Shown here: positions 31,530 to 41,329 of the stretch, in pieces
How positions within the stretch are numbered: the stretch's first letter is position 1
Layout: the number at the start of each line of letters is the position of its first letter
Assembly (NCBI RefSeq): GCF_022213065.1
Contig: NZ_JAKLJA010000003.1
Location: forward strand, 310,001 to 374,000
Direction: 5' to 3'
Source: Paraburkholderia tagetis
GTDB lineage: Bacteria; Pseudomonadota; Gammaproteobacteria; Burkholderiales; Burkholderiaceae
Length of the DNA: 64,000 nucleotides
Notes under the pieces: generated by a model
The model's input: the letters and a program-made list of their open reading frames with translations, nothing else
Told to the model about the DNA's origin: nothing
The model's database searches: none
Program-made: the position numbers and the translations under genes

Positions 31530-32723
31530 TCAGCGGTTGAACAGCGTCCGCAGACGCCCGACGGCTTCTTCGAGCCGCTCGTAGGCCGTGGCATAAGAGA
31601 GGCGCACGTATTGGTGCGGCGCGGCTACGCCGAAGTCCATGCCCGGCACCATCACCGTGCCCGCGTCGTGCAGCATGGCGCGCGTGAGCGCGTCGCTGTC
31701 GCCGGCGGCCGGGTGATTGACGTTCGTGCAGTCCGCGTAGACGTAGAACGCGCCGTCGGGCATCACGGGCACCGTGAAGCCGAGCGACTCGAGCGCGGGC
31801 GCGATGAAGTCACGGCGGCGCTTGAACTCTAGCCGGCGTGCTTCGTAGATATCCAGCGTTTGCGGCTCGAAGCAGGCGAGCGCCGCATGCTGCGCGAGCG
31901 CCGACGCGCAGATGAAGAGGTTTTGCGCAAGCTTTTCAAACGCGCCGACCAGGGTGGGCGGCACCACGAGCCAGCCCAGACGCCAGCCCGTCATGTTGAA
32001 GTACTTCGAGAAGCTGTTCACGGTCACCACGTCGTCGCCGAAGGAGAGGGCAGAGACGGGGTGCGCGTCGTAGCTCAAGCCTTGATAGATCTCGTCGATG
32101 ATCGTGAAGCCACCGCGTGCGCGCACGGCCTTCACGATGCGCCCGAGCTCGTCGGGCTCGATCGACGTACCGGTGGGGTTGGACGGCGAGGCGAGCAGGA
32201 CTCCACGCGTGCGCGGTGTCCACAGGCGCTCGACGTCTGCGGCGGTGAGCTGGAAGCGTGCTTCGGGGCCGCTCGGCACGAGCACCGGCTTGCCTTCCGC
32301 GGCGGCCACGAAGTGCCGGTTGCACGGATAGCACGGGTCGGGCATGAGCACTTCGTCGTCGCGGTCGACGAGCGCCGTGCAGGCGAGCAGCAGCGCTGCC
32401 GAGGCGCCGGCCGTCACGACGATGCGCGCCGGATCGACCTTGAGGCCGTACGCGTGCTCGTAATGCGCGGCAATCGCTTCGCGCAGCGCGTGGATGCCGA
32501 GTGCGCTCGTGTATTGCGTGACGCCGCGGCGCAGCGCAGCGGCGGCGGCCTCGACGACGGGCTCGGGCGCCGTGAAGTCCGGCTCGCCGATACCCATATG
32601 GATAATGTCGCGTCCGGCGCGCTCGAGTTTTGCGGCCTCCTTCGCCAGTTCCATGACGTAGAAAGGCTGGATCTCGTCGACGCGCGCGGCAAGCCGCAGC
32701 AGCGGTTCGGCAACGGTGTTCAT
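31530..32723 (-). CDS. Class I/II PLP-dependent aminotransferase
   Basis: A 397-residue fold-type I aminotransferase. GIGEPDFTAPEPV is near residue 44, TAGASAALLLA binds the phosphate, SPSNPTGT contacts the cofactor, and the PLP lysine is in NSFSKYFNMTGWRLGW near 235-250. It ends without truncation. The substrate (aspartate-, alanine- or kynurenine-type) cannot be told from the sequence. It follows nusB about 100 bp downstream and may share its transcript. Confidence 0.88.
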   Translation of the reverse strand: MNTVAEPLLRLAARVDEIQPFYVMELAKEAAKLERAGRDIIHMGIGEPDFTAPEPVVEAAAAALRRGVTQYTSALGIHALREAIAAHYEHAYGLKVDPARIVVTAGASAALLLACTALVDRDDEVLMPDPCYPCNRHFVAAAEGKPVLVPSGPEARFQLTAADVERLWTPRTRGVLLASPSNPTGTSIEPDELGRIVKAVRARGGFTIIDEIYQGLSYDAHPVSALSFGDDVVTVNSFSKYFNMTGWRLGWLVVPPTLVGAFEKLAQNLFICASALAQHAALACFEPQTLDIYEARRLEFKRRRDFIAPALESLGFTVPVMPDGAFYVYADCTNVNHPAAGDSDALTRAMLHDAGTVMVPGMDFGVAAPHQYVRLSYATAYERLEEAVGRLRTLFNR

Positions 32724-32824
32724 GCGGGTGTTTCCAGTGCTTGCAGGCGATGCGGCGCGCGGGAAGCCGGGGGCCGATGGCCTGGCTTCGCGCGCCTTGT
32801 ACCACTACAACGCCACGACAACGA

Positions 32825-33259
32825 TTACGACTTGCGGGCGGCTTGAGCCTCGGTGGGGCGCAGTTGCGCCGCGAGCTTGTCGAGCACGCCGTTCACGTAC
32901 TTGTAGCCGTCCGAGCCGCCGAAGGTCTTCGTGAGCTCGACCGCTTCGTTGATAACGACGCGATACGGAATGTCGACGTGGTGCTTGAACTCGTAGGTAG
33001 CCACGAGCAGCACCGCGCGCTCGACGGGCGAGAGCTGCTCGATCGGACGATCCAGACACGGCGCGATGGCGGCGGAGAGTTCCCCCGATTCGCGGATCAC
33101 GCCGTGCAGGAGGGCGTCCAGATGCTCGTGGTCGGCCTTGTCATAACCCTGCGAACCGCGCAATTGCGCGTCGATCTCGCCGGCGGGCACACCCGACAGC
33201 AGCCACTGATACAAGCCCTGCGTGGCCAGTTCGCGGGAGCGGCGGCGCGCGCTCTTCAT
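32825..33259 (-). CDS. nusB: Transcription antitermination factor NusB
   Basis: A 144-residue all-helical protein ([19 protein letters not shown] at the start; [20 protein letters not shown] and [12 protein letters not shown] near the end). With NusE it binds boxA RNA and supports rRNA transcription. Its ATG overlaps the stop of ribH by 4 bp, the common ribH-nusB coupling. Confidence 0.95.
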   Translation of the reverse strand: MKSARRRSRELATQGLYQWLLSGVPAGEIDAQLRGSQGYDKADHEHLDALLHGVIRESGELSAAIAPCLDRPIEQLSPVERAVLLVATYEFKHHVDIPYRVVINEAVELTKTFGGSDGYKYVNGVLDKLAAQLRPTEAQAARKS

Positions 33260-33768
33260 TGCTGTTCCTCTTCGTCTTCCTCGTCTTCTTCGTCATCGCC
33301 ACCGTCGAGCTGCTCCAGCGCGACCGTGAGGTTCGCCATTTCGACAGCGACGCGTGCGGCGTCACGACCCTTCTCGGTCATGCGCGCGACGGCCTGCTCG
33401 TCGTTCTCGGTCGTGAGGACCGCATTGGCGACCGGCACGCCGAAGTCGAGCGCGATGCGCGAGATGCCCGCGCCGCTTTCGTTGGAGACGAGCTCGAAGT
33501 GGTACGTCTCGCCGCGCACGACCGCGCCGAGCGCGATCAGGGCATCGAACTGGCCGCTTTCGGCGAGCTTTTGCAGCGCGAGCGGGATTTCCAGCGCGCC
33601 CGGCACGGTGACGAGCAGCACGTCTTCGCCCGTGACGCCAAGGCGCTCGAGTTCTTCGATGCAGGCGTCGACGAGGCCGTTGCAGACGGGTTCGTTAAAG
33701 CGCGACTGAACGATGCCGATGCGTAGTCCGTCGCCGTCGAGATTCGGTTGGTATTGTCCGATTTCCAT
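33256..33768 (-). CDS. ribH: 6,7-dimethyl-8-ribityllumazine synthase
   Basis: A 170-residue enzyme joining 5-amino-6-ribitylaminouracil and 3,4-dihydroxybutanone phosphate. [17 protein letters not shown] is near 16-32, [16 protein letters not shown] near 65, [16 protein letters not shown] near 90. The C-terminal ~15 residues are a Glu/Asp run ([15 protein letters not shown]), longer than usual. It is between ribB and nusB. Confidence 0.95.
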   Translation of the reverse strand: MEIGQYQPNLDGDGLRIGIVQSRFNEPVCNGLVDACIEELERLGVTGEDVLLVTVPGALEIPLALQKLAESGQFDALIALGAVVRGETYHFELVSNESGAGISRIALDFGVPVANAVLTTENDEQAVARMTEKGRDAARVAVEMANLTVALEQLDGGDDEEDEEDEEEQQ

Positions 33769-33822
33769 GTGGTGTCCGTAGGTTCGGTTGAGCGTGGTGA
33801 CGCGTGAAGTGGGGCCTGCGGC

Positions 33823-34983
33823 TTAATGCGCTGCGCGGTCGGCCGTTTCCGGCGGACACGGTGCCTCAGCTTCGCTGCCAGGCATCGGCACGAAGCCGGT
33901 GACTTCGAGACCGTAGCCCGACATGCTGCCGAGGCGGCGCGGCTTGGAAAGCACCTGCATGCGGCCCACGCCGAGCTCGCGCAGGATCTGCGCGCCGATG
34001 CCGTAGGTCTTGAAGTCCACGGGCCGGCGGGCGAGCGCCTCCGCGCGCTCCTTCTGGTCGAACGCCTTGAAGACGTCGATCAGATGTTCCTTGGTGTCGC
34101 CGCAGTTGAGCATGACGATCACGCCGAGATCGCGCTCGGCGATCTCGCGCATGGCGGCGTCGAGTGTCCACGAGTGCGTGGACGCGCCCGTTTCCAGCAG
34201 ATCGAGCACCGAGAGCGGCTCGTGCACGCGCACCGGCGTGTCCTTGTCCGGTGTGGGCGTGCCGCGCACGAGGGCGATATGCGGCGTGCGCGTGGGGTGG
34301 TCGACGTACATGATCGCGCGGAACGTGCCGTGGGCGGTCTGCATGGTGCGCTCGGCCACGCGCTCGACGATCGACTCGGTGCGGCTGCGGTAGTGAATCA
34401 GGTCGGCGATGGTGCCGATCTTGATGCCGTGCTCCTTGGAGAACTCAATGAGATCGGGCAGGCGCGCCATCGTGCCGTCGTCCTTGATGATCTCGCAGAT
34501 CACGGCCGCCGGCGTGAGGCCCGCGAGCGCCGTGAAGTCGCAACCCGCCTCGGTGTGGCCCGCGCGCACGAGCACGCCGCCAGGCTGCGCCATGATCGGG
34601 AAGACGTGGCCGGGCTGCACGATGTGCTCGGCGCGCGCGTCGTGCGCAACGGCCGTCTGGATCGTGCGGGCGCGGTCGGCGGCGGAGATGCCGGTGGTGA
34701 CGCCTTCGGCCGCCTCGATGCTCACCGTGAACGCCGTGCCGTACTGCGTGCCGTTGCGATAGGTCATGAGCGGCAGGTTGAGCAGTTTGCAGCGTTCCTG
34801 TGTGAGCGTGAGGCAGACCAGGCCGCGCCCGTACTTCGCCATGAAGTTGATGGCTTCGGGCGTGACGAATTCTGCTGCGATGACGAGGTCGCCCTCGTTT
34901 TCCCGGTCTTCTTCGTCGACGAGGATCACCATCTTGCCGGCTTTCAGCTCGGCGATGATTTCAAGGGTGGAGGCGAGCGTCAT
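33823..34983 (-). CDS. ribB: 3,4-dihydroxy-2-butanone 4-phosphate synthase with degenerate RibA domain
   Basis: A 386-residue protein. The N-terminal half (~1-200) is a complete Rib[18 protein letters not shown], and [21 protein letters not shown]. It makes dihydroxybutanone phosphate from ribulose 5-phosphate. The C-terminal half is RibA-like in fold ([34 protein letters not shown]) but the zinc cysteines and the RQEGRG motif of GTP cyclohydrolase II are missing; that stretch reads [14 protein letters not shown]. This corresponds to the RibBX type of fusion. GTP cyclohydrolase II must come from another gene. Confidence 0.92.
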   Translation of the reverse strand: MTLASTLEIIAELKAGKMVILVDEEDRENEGDLVIAAEFVTPEAINFMAKYGRGLVCLTLTQERCKLLNLPLMTYRNGTQYGTAFTVSIEAAEGVTTGISAADRARTIQTAVAHDARAEHIVQPGHVFPIMAQPGGVLVRAGHTEAGCDFTALAGLTPAAVICEIIKDDGTMARLPDLIEFSKEHGIKIGTIADLIHYRSRTESIVERVAERTMQTAHGTFRAIMYVDHPTRTPHIALVRGTPTPDKDTPVRVHEPLSVLDLLETGASTHSWTLDAAMREIAERDLGVIVMLNCGDTKEHLIDVFKAFDQKERAEALARRPVDFKTYGIGAQILRELGVGRMQVLSKPRRLGSMSGYGLEVTGFVPMPGSEAEAPCPPETADRAAH

Positions 34984-35190
34984 GGTGGGATTCTGGCTGG
35001 AAAGCGCACATTTTACGCCACGCGGGCGGGCGCGTCGCCCAGAACGGAGGGCGCGCGCGGAGTTTTGAGGCTGGCGCACGCCCAGGCAGGCCCGCCGGCG
35101 TTGAGCATTTGCTGACCCGGCGCGGATCGAGCGCGCACGAGAGTTGGCCGAACGGCCAGCTAGCCCTTGCGTGGTGCCGTCGCGACAATA

Positions 35191-35226
35191 GTAACGGTTG
35201 ACGTTATTAACGCAAGGCGTTACTAT
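35191..35226 (+). promoter_or_regulatory. Promoter and dyad operator of the HigBA-type locus
   Basis: TTGACG (35198-35203), a 17-bp spacer and TACTAT (35221-35226) form a good promoter. Overlapping it, GTAACG...CGTTAC (35191-35196 and 35218-35223) and GTTATTAAC form dyads. HigA proteins usually repress their own promoter through such sites. The -10 box lies only 2 bp before the higB-like ATG, so any transcript would be leaderless for that frame. Confidence 0.55.
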
Positions 35227-35228
35227 TC

Positions 35229-35419
35229 ATGTCGTTTACATCATTTGCCTGCCGGGACACCGCCTCGCTCTTTGCGGGGCGCCGCCCGGCAACCGGCTGG
35301 AGCCTTTGAGCGGCGACCTCGCGGGGGCGTACAGCATCCGCATCAATGCGCAGTGGCGCATCTGCTTTTGTTTCGCTCACGGCGAGGCCTCGCAGGTCCG
35401 CATCGTCGACTATCACTGA
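35229..35419 (+). pseudogene. higB: HigB-type toxin gene with internal deletion
   Basis: The frame from 35229 gives MSFTSFACRDTASLFAGRR, the N-terminus of a RelE/HigB toxin. The C-terminus APPGNRLEPLSGDLAG...SIRINAQWRICFCF...IVDYH is in another frame and ends at 35419. About 28 residues normally between them are missing; the joint is in the GC-rich stretch around 35277-35287. Neither frame gives a full ~90-residue toxin, so the toxin is probably inactive. The antitoxin follows 11 bp later. Confidence 0.8.
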
Positions 35420-35430
35420 GGAGCATGGCC

Positions 35431-35736
35431 ATGGCACGGGAGGTCGCGCTCGCCACACCCGGAGAAGTCCTGAACGAAGACTGGCTCAAGCCGATGGGCA
35501 TCAGCCAGTACGCGCTCGCCAAGGCGATTGGCGTACCGCCGCGCCGCATCAACGAGATCGTGCTCGGCAAGCGCGCGATCACCGCCGACACGGCAGTGCG
35601 GCTCGCGGTTTATTTCGGCACAGACGCGCATAGCTGGATGGAGTTGCAGGCGCATTACGACACCGAAATCGCGCGCGAGACGCTCGCTGACATACTCGCG
35701 AACATTCAGCCGCATGCACGCGCGGCGGCGGCCTGA
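35431..35736 (+). CDS. higA: HigA-type antitoxin
   Basis: A 101-residue XRE protein. The helix-turn-helix is GISQYALAKAIGVPPRRINEIVLGKRAITADTAVRLA (residues ~25-62), followed by the FGTDAHSWMELQAHYD motif of the HigA family. The ATG at 35431 has GAGGAG at a 7-bp spacing; one at 35425 is too close. It would bind HigB and repress the locus. It is intact although its partner toxin gene is broken. Confidence 0.9.
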   Translation: MAREVALATPGEVLNEDWLKPMGISQYALAKAIGVPPRRINEIVLGKRAITADTAVRLAVYFGTDAHSWMELQAHYDTEIARETLADILANIQPHARAAAA

Positions 35737-35826
35737 GCGCCGCCGCCGTTTTGCCAGCCGTTTTGCCCGCGGGTTTGCCCGCATCCTTGCTCCCAGGTTG
35801 CACGGAGGTTGCGGTGCCCCGGAAGT

Positions 35827-37656
35827 TCAGCGCAGGACCCCATCGGCGGCGAGTCCCTTTGTGAGCCCCAGCGCCTGACGCTCGAACAGGCGCCGGTACA
35901 GCCCGTTCTCGCGGCGCACGAGCTCGTCGTGCGTGCCTTCCTCCGCGACGCGCCCGCGCTCCAGCACCAGCAGCCGGTCGAGTGCGCGCACGGTCGAAAG
36001 CCGGTGCGCGACCACGACCGTCGTGCGGCCCTCCATCAGCCGCTCCATCGCCTGCTGGATCAGCACTTCGCTTTCGCTGTCGAGGCTCGAGGTCGCTTCG
36101 TCGAAGATCAGGATCGGCGCGTTCGCGAGGAATGCGCGCGCAATCGCGACGCGCTGGCGCTCGCCGCCTGAGAGCTTCACGCCGCGTTCACCCACGAGCG
36201 TGTCATAGCCCTTCGGCTGCGCCATGATGAAATCGTGCGCGCTCGCGAGCTTCGCCGCGCGCACGATCTCGTCGTGGGTCGCGCCCGGTCGCGCATAGGC
36301 GATGTTCTCCGCAAGCGAGCGGTGAAACAGCACCGGCTCCTGCTGCACGATGGCAATCTGCGAGCGCAGCGACGCCTGCTGTATCTGCGCGATGTCCTGG
36401 CCGTCGATGGTGATGCGGCCGTCGGACACGTCGTAGAGGCGCTGGATCAGCTTGATGAGCGTGGTCTTGCCGGAGCCCGAATGGCCGACGAGACCCACGC
36501 GCTCGCCTGGCGCGATACGCAGTGAAAGATTCGCGTAGAGCGGCCGCTCGTGCGCGCCGTAGCGGAACGTCATGTTCTCGAAGCGGATGTCGCCACGGTC
36601 GATCACGATGGGCGGTGCGTCCGCCTTGTCTTCGACGCCGGGCGGCTGGGCTTCGAGCATCACGAGCTCTTCCATGTCGTTGACCGAGCGCTGCAGGTTG
36701 CGCACGTGCATGCCCACGTCGCGCAGATAACCCTTGAGCAGGAAAAAGAGCGTGAGCGCAAAGGTGATGTCGCCCACGCTCGCGAGCCCGCGCGCCCATA
36801 GCAGGAGCGCCGCGCCGAGAATGGCTGCCTGCATGGCCACCAGCAGCGCGCCCTGGACGCCGCCGTTGAAGGTGCCGCGCCGCCAGGTGCGACGCGTGCG
36901 GCTGTCCCACTTGGCGATCACGCGTGCGAGCCGCGCCTCTTCGCGCGTCTCCGCGCCGAAGGCCTTGACGACGGCGTTGCACGAGACGGCGTCGGCGAGC
37001 GCGCCGCCCATCCTGGTGTCCCACTGGTTCGCAAGCCGCGCGGAAGGCGCGACGTAGAAAAGCGAGAGCGAGACGGTGATCGCCAGATAGAGCGCCGAGC
37101 CGACCCCGACCACGAGGCCCATCACGTGCCATTGCAGCGCAAGCAGGACGGTCGAGCCGACCAGCATCACGAGCGACGGAAAGAGGGCGACGAGCAGCGT
37201 GTCGTTGAGCAGGTCGAGCGCCCACATGCCGCGCGTGACCTTGCGCACGGTCGAGCCGGCGAAGCTGTTCGCGTGCCAGTCGGTGGAGAAGCGCTGCACG
37301 CGGTAAAAGGCGTGCGTCGCGACCTCGCTCATCATCCTGAGCGTGAGCACGATGATGTTCTGGAATGCGGCCTGGCGCATGAGCGTGCCAGTGAGCCCGA
37401 GTGCCGTCAGCGCCCAGAACGCCACTACGGCGGCGTGCCAGGCGGCGGCGTTGCCGCTCGCGGCGTCGTGCGCGAGCGCGTCGACGAGATGGCCGGCGTA
37501 GTGCGGCGTGAGCACATCGGCGAGCGCGCCGAGCAGCGCGGTGAGCGCAACTGCGCCGACACGCCCCGGCTGGCGCGACCAATGCCGGAACGTGAAGCCG
37601 AGAACATGGCGGAACGTCTGTCCGCCGGAAACGAGTTGTTTGTCTTGGTCTGCCAT
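35827..37656 (-). CDS. ABC exporter, fused membrane and ATPase domains
   Basis: A 609-residue half-transporter. Six membrane segments lie in residues ~25-310. The nucleotide-binding domain (~345-590) has Walker A GLVGHSGSGKTTLIKL, signature LSGGERQRVAIARA and Walker B ILIFDEATSSLD. It works as a homodimer or with a partner. The MsbA-like layout fits export of lipids, drugs or peptides; the substrate is unknown. Confidence 0.9.
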   Translation of the reverse strand: MADQDKQLVSGGQTFRHVLGFTFRHWSRQPGRVGAVALTALLGALADVLTPHYAGHLVDALAHDAASGNAAAWHAAVVAFWALTALGLTGTLMRQAAFQNIIVLTLRMMSEVATHAFYRVQRFSTDWHANSFAGSTVRKVTRGMWALDLLNDTLLVALFPSLVMLVGSTVLLALQWHVMGLVVGVGSALYLAITVSLSLFYVAPSARLANQWDTRMGGALADAVSCNAVVKAFGAETREEARLARVIAKWDSRTRRTWRRGTFNGGVQGALLVAMQAAILGAALLLWARGLASVGDITFALTLFFLLKGYLRDVGMHVRNLQRSVNDMEELVMLEAQPPGVEDKADAPPIVIDRGDIRFENMTFRYGAHERPLYANLSLRIAPGERVGLVGHSGSGKTTLIKLIQRLYDVSDGRITIDGQDIAQIQQASLRSQIAIVQQEPVLFHRSLAENIAYARPGATHDEIVRAAKLASAHDFIMAQPKGYDTLVGERGVKLSGGERQRVAIARAFLANAPILIFDEATSSLDSESEVLIQQAMERLMEGRTTVVVAHRLSTVRALDRLLVLERGRVAEEGTHDELVRRENGLYRRLFERQALGLTKGLAADGVLR

Positions 37657-37990
37657 GGACAGATGCTTCGGGCGCGGCCCGAAGACGCTTCAGGAATGCG
37701 GTGAGCGGGAAACGAGGTCTGGGCGTTCTGGCACTTCATGCCGAACGTCAATCCTCGAAATCGCTGGAAAGTGGCGCGGCGGCCAGAAAACCGCCAAAAA
37801 CGCGCCGTGCGGTGCTGCGGACGCGGTCAGCGTGCCGGAAGCGGGGCGTGCGTGACGTGTGGCATCACCCGAACCGGTGGCATGACGGCGACCATCGCGA
37901 TTACAGCCATCTTTGCCTCCTTCATTGGGTTCGGGTGGGAAATGCGCGGCCAGCCGAAGGGCGGGCGCGGGGGAAATGGGACGGATTTTA
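37657..37990. other. Gap without a supported gene
   Basis: Short open frames on both strands have no ribosome binding site or family features. The sequence is upstream of the ABC exporter and downstream of the acyltransferase, so it probably holds the exporter promoter. Confidence 0.45.
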
Positions 37991-39091
37991 TCAGTGATGC
38001 TGAAGTTGCGCTGGCGCGGTATTCGGGGACACGGAGGCATATCCAAGGCGGCGACCAAACACGGACATTGCCCAACGCCTGATTTTCTCGTCATAGACGT
38101 GCAATACCAGCGTCGCCAGTGCGCAGGATGCAACGACGCAGACGACTGTCGTCGCGAGCGGATGATTCCGGCTCATGGCGGACAGCACGGCGATATGCTT
38201 GACGATACGCAGCAGCGGATGATGTATCAGGTACAGCGGATAGGAGATATTGCCAAGCCACGTCAACACGCCGGGCAACGCTATGGGCTGCGAATTGGCT
38301 CCGATGGCAACAATGACCGGGAAGACGAGGAGGGAACACGCTGCGTGATAGACCCAGGTGGGATGCATGTCGATAGATAGTGTTGCGATTAACATCGCAA
38401 TTACCACGGCAGCAGGGATCGAAGGCAGCTTTTTATAGATCTGGAGTCTGCAGATCAAGGTGCCCGCCAGGAAGGGGTAGCAGACTCGCACGAAACCGAA
38501 CGCGAATGCGTTCCAGTCGTTGAAACCAACAGCGTCCAGGCCGTTGTAGTTGTACGAGACTTGCACGAGCGCCAAAGCGGAGACGATCAGAAGAACGTAA
38601 AGAAATGCGAGACTGCGACGCGGAAACATTGCGTAGACGATGTTGGCGAAGCATTCGAAGAACAGCGACCACATAGGATTGCTTACTGGGTAAGCCTGAA
38701 GTCCGAAGAACAGGCCAGCTGGAATGAGCAGAAAGGCACTCATCACCTCGACAAGAACGTCAAGGCCAAGGCCACCGCGATGCAGTGTGCCCATGACGAA
38801 CACGCCTCCTCCAAGCGCAGCACCCAGGAAGATCAGTGGATAGAGCCGAAGCGCGCGCCTGGCCACAAATTCGCCCAATGACATGCCGGCATCGAGCCGG
38901 CTTCCGTAGGCATGGGCAACAACGAATCCGCTTAAACAGAAGAAAAAATCGACCGCCAAGGCCCGAGCCTCAATGGCTGGTTGTCCATTGGCGACTAGCT
39001 GAATGGCATGAAGGCAGACCACTGCGATAGCGGCGACACCGCGCAGCCCATCCAGGACAATGAAATGTGGCCCGTTGTATGCGCTGCGCAT
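37991..39091 (-). CDS. Acyltransferase 3 family membrane protein
   Basis: A 366-residue OafA/YrhL-like membrane protein that would transfer acyl groups to surface sugars. The start FIVLDGLRGVAAIAVVCLHA has the family Arg and His, followed by FFFCLSGFVVAHAYGSRL and RRALRLYPLIFLG. About ten membrane segments are visible. GC is clearly lower than the flanking genes. It lies between the ABC exporter and ribE and has no polysaccharide genes around it, which suggests acquisition by transfer. Confidence 0.88.
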   Translation of the reverse strand: MRSAYNGPHFIVLDGLRGVAAIAVVCLHAIQLVANGQPAIEARALAVDFFFCLSGFVVAHAYGSRLDAGMSLGEFVARRALRLYPLIFLGAALGGGVFVMGTLHRGGLGLDVLVEVMSAFLLIPAGLFFGLQAYPVSNPMWSLFFECFANIVYAMFPRRSLAFLYVLLIVSALALVQVSYNYNGLDAVGFNDWNAFAFGFVRVCYPFLAGTLICRLQIYKKLPSIPAAVVIAMLIATLSIDMHPTWVYHAACSLLVFPVIVAIGANSQPIALPGVLTWLGNISYPLYLIHHPLLRIVKHIAVLSAMSRNHPLATTVVCVVASCALATLVLHVYDEKIRRWAMSVFGRRLGYASVSPNTAPAQLQHH

Positions 39092-39380
39092 ATTCTCTAT
39101 TCCCGAATCATTGCAGGACGAAGGCTCTATTTCATGCCTAAGTGCGCGGGATCAGTGTTCTCCACCGCACCATATGAACCGCATACCTGGACTGGAACTG
39201 AGAAGCTGAGGCTGACATGCAAATTCCGGCTCTGTCGAATGGGCCGAAGAGCGAATTTTGGAGACCTGACGGTAATACCAACCGCAGAAAACGGTCGCAT
39301 ACGGTCAGAAATACCGCCGCCAAATCGCGAATTAGCGAGGTCGGGAGGCGGCGGTAGACAATGGATTTTAAAAAACCGGA
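39092..39380. other. Low-GC gap without a supported gene
   Basis: About 290 bp between the acyltransferase start and the ribE stop. I see no gene, tRNA or clear terminator. Composition resembles the acyltransferase gene, so it may belong to the same acquired segment. Confidence 0.4.
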
Positions 39381-40016
39381 CTATTTCAGCGGCTTAGCGC
39401 TCTCTGGAGATGCACTGAGCATCCGCTCCACATACCGCGCAATCAAATCGATCTCGAGATTCACCTTCGCGCCCGCCACGAGGTGCTTGAGCGTGGTCAC
39501 TTCGACCGTGTGCGGGATCAGGTTGATCGAGAATTCACAGCCGTCGGCGCGGTCGTCCACGGAGTTCACGGTCAGGCTCACGCCGTTGACCGTGACCGAG
39601 CCCTTGTAGGCGAGATAACGGCCGATCTCGGCGGGCGCGAGAACGCGCAGCTCGTGCGATTCGCCCACCGGCGCGAAGCGCGTGACGGTGCCGAGGCCGT
39701 CCACATGGCCCGACACGATATGGCCGCCCAGGCGATCGTGCGCGCGCAGCGCCTTTTCAAGGTTCACTTCGCCCGTGTCGGCAAGGCCCACGGTGCGGTT
39801 CAGGCTCTCGCGCGAGACGTCCACGTCGAAGCGGGTCGCCGACCTTTCGATGACGGTCATGCATGCGCCCTGAATGGCGATGCTGTCGCCAAGCTGCACA
39901 TCGTCGAGGTCGAGGCCGCCCGCGTTGACGGTGAGGCGCACACCCGCGTCGGCGTCGCTGCCGAGCGGCTTGATCGATTCGATGCGGCCCACGGCCGCGA
40001 CGATTCCGGTAAACAT
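39381..40016 (-). CDS. ribE: Riboflavin synthase, alpha chain
   Basis: A 211-residue protein with two lumazine-binding repeats: MFTGIVAAVGRIESI at the start and LRAHDRLGGHIVSGHVDGLG near residue 90-110. It makes riboflavin from two lumazine molecules supplied by RibH. The ATG at 40016 is the standard MFTGIV start. It follows ribD by 44 bp. Confidence 0.95.
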   Translation of the reverse strand: MFTGIVAAVGRIESIKPLGSDADAGVRLTVNAGGLDLDDVQLGDSIAIQGACMTVIERSATRFDVDVSRESLNRTVGLADTGEVNLEKALRAHDRLGGHIVSGHVDGLGTVTRFAPVGESHELRVLAPAEIGRYLAYKGSVTVNGVSLTVNSVDDRADGCEFSINLIPHTVEVTTLKHLVAGAKVNLEIDLIARYVERMLSASPESAKPLK

Positions 40017-40060
40017 CTGGCTGTCCTTTGTGTTCAGTGCGTTCAGTTCGTTCGAAAGAA

Positions 40061-41221
40061 TCATGATGCGTCTCCCTGCGCGGTTGCATCCGCATCGAGG
40101 TTCGTATTCGAGCCATCGTGCACGAGGCGCGCGAGGATGCGCAAATCCTCGCCAATGCGATCGATCGTATGGAAGGCGAGTCGCATGCGCCCATCGAGCT
40201 TCGCGGGCGCGGCAAGGTCGAACATGCCGAGCGCGTTCGTGCCGAGCAGCGAGGGCGCGAGATAGACGAGTAGTTCATCTACGCAGCCTTCGCGCAACAG
40301 CGACCCATTGAGCTTGTAGCCGGCTTCCACGTGCAATTCGTTCACGCCGCGCGCGGCCAGCTCGCCGAGCATGGCGGGCAGGTCCACCTTGCCGTGTTCG
40401 TTGCCAAGCGCAACGATCTCCGCGCCGCGCGCGCGCAGCGTCTCGGCGCGCTCGGCATTGGTGTCGTCGAGCGCGGCGCAGAACACGAGCGTGGGCGCAC
40501 CCACGAAGATCTGCGAGAGCGGCGAGGCGTCGAGGCGGCTGTCGATGAGAATGCGTTTGGGTTGGCGCGGCGTGTCGATCGCGCGCACGGTCATGCGCGG
40601 ATCGTCTTCCTTCACGGTGCCGATGCCCGTGAGGATGGCCGAGGCGCGTGCGCGCCAGGCATGGCCGTCGGCGCGCGCGGCTTCGCCCGTGATCCACTGG
40701 CTTTCGCCCGAGGGCAGGCCGGTGCGGCCGTCTAGCGATGCGGCGACCTTCATGCGCACCCAAGGGCGCTTTCTCGTCATGCGCGAGACGAAGCCGATGT
40801 TCAACTCACGCGCTTCGCTGGCGAGCAGGCCGCAGCGCACTTCGATGCCCGCGTCGCGCAGTATCGCGAGGCCGCGTCCCGAAACGAGCGGGTTCGGGTC
40901 CTCCATGGCCGCGATCACGCGCGCGACCTTCGCTTCGATCAGCGCATTGGCGCAGGGCGGCGTGCGGCCGAAATGGCTGCACGGCTCGAGCGTGACGTAG
41001 GCGGTGGCGCCGCGCACTTCGTGGCCGCGCGCACGTGCGTCCTTCATCGCCTGGATTTCGGCGTGATCGTGGCCGGCGGGCTGCGTGAAGCCTTCGCCGA
41101 TCACCACGTCGTCCTTCACCAGTACGCAGCCGACGCGCGGGTTCGGATCGGTCGTGTACAGACCGCGCACCGCAAGGGCGAGCGCGCGCTCCATGTGGGC
41201 GAAATCGGCTTGCGAAAACAT
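40061..41221 (-). CDS. ribD: Bifunctional riboflavin deaminase/reductase
   Basis: A 386-residue enzyme. The N-terminal deaminase (~1-145) has the zinc motif HAEIQAM and PCSHFGRTPPC. The C-terminal reductase (~150-370) has VRMKVAASLDGRTGLPSGESQWIT and LHVEAGYKLNGSLL. It converts the GTP cyclohydrolase product in two steps. It precedes ribE on the same strand. Confidence 0.95.
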   Translation of the reverse strand: MFSQADFAHMERALALAVRGLYTTDPNPRVGCVLVKDDVVIGEGFTQPAGHDHAEIQAMKDARARGHEVRGATAYVTLEPCSHFGRTPPCANALIEAKVARVIAAMEDPNPLVSGRGLAILRDAGIEVRCGLLASEARELNIGFVSRMTRKRPWVRMKVAASLDGRTGLPSGESQWITGEAARADGHAWRARASAILTGIGTVKEDDPRMTVRAIDTPRQPKRILIDSRLDASPLSQIFVGAPTLVFCAALDDTNAERAETLRARGAEIVALGNEHGKVDLPAMLGELAARGVNELHVEAGYKLNGSLLREGCVDELLVYLAPSLLGTNALGMFDLAAPAKLDGRMRLAFHTIDRIGEDLRILARLVHDGSNTNLDADATAQGDAS

Positions 41222-41329
41222 GTCGTGCTGGCTCCGGAGCGGATCGGGTAAGGGAGGCGGGGCAGGTGCCCCGCCTGCGGCTGACTGCGGACTGATTACG
41301 AGCAGACTGCAGCGTGATTGGCGTGCGCG

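Noticed and set aside
34984..35190. FMN riboswitch upstream of ribB
   Set aside because: The conserved RFN segments are not recognisable in the leader, nor upstream of ribD (41222-41330).
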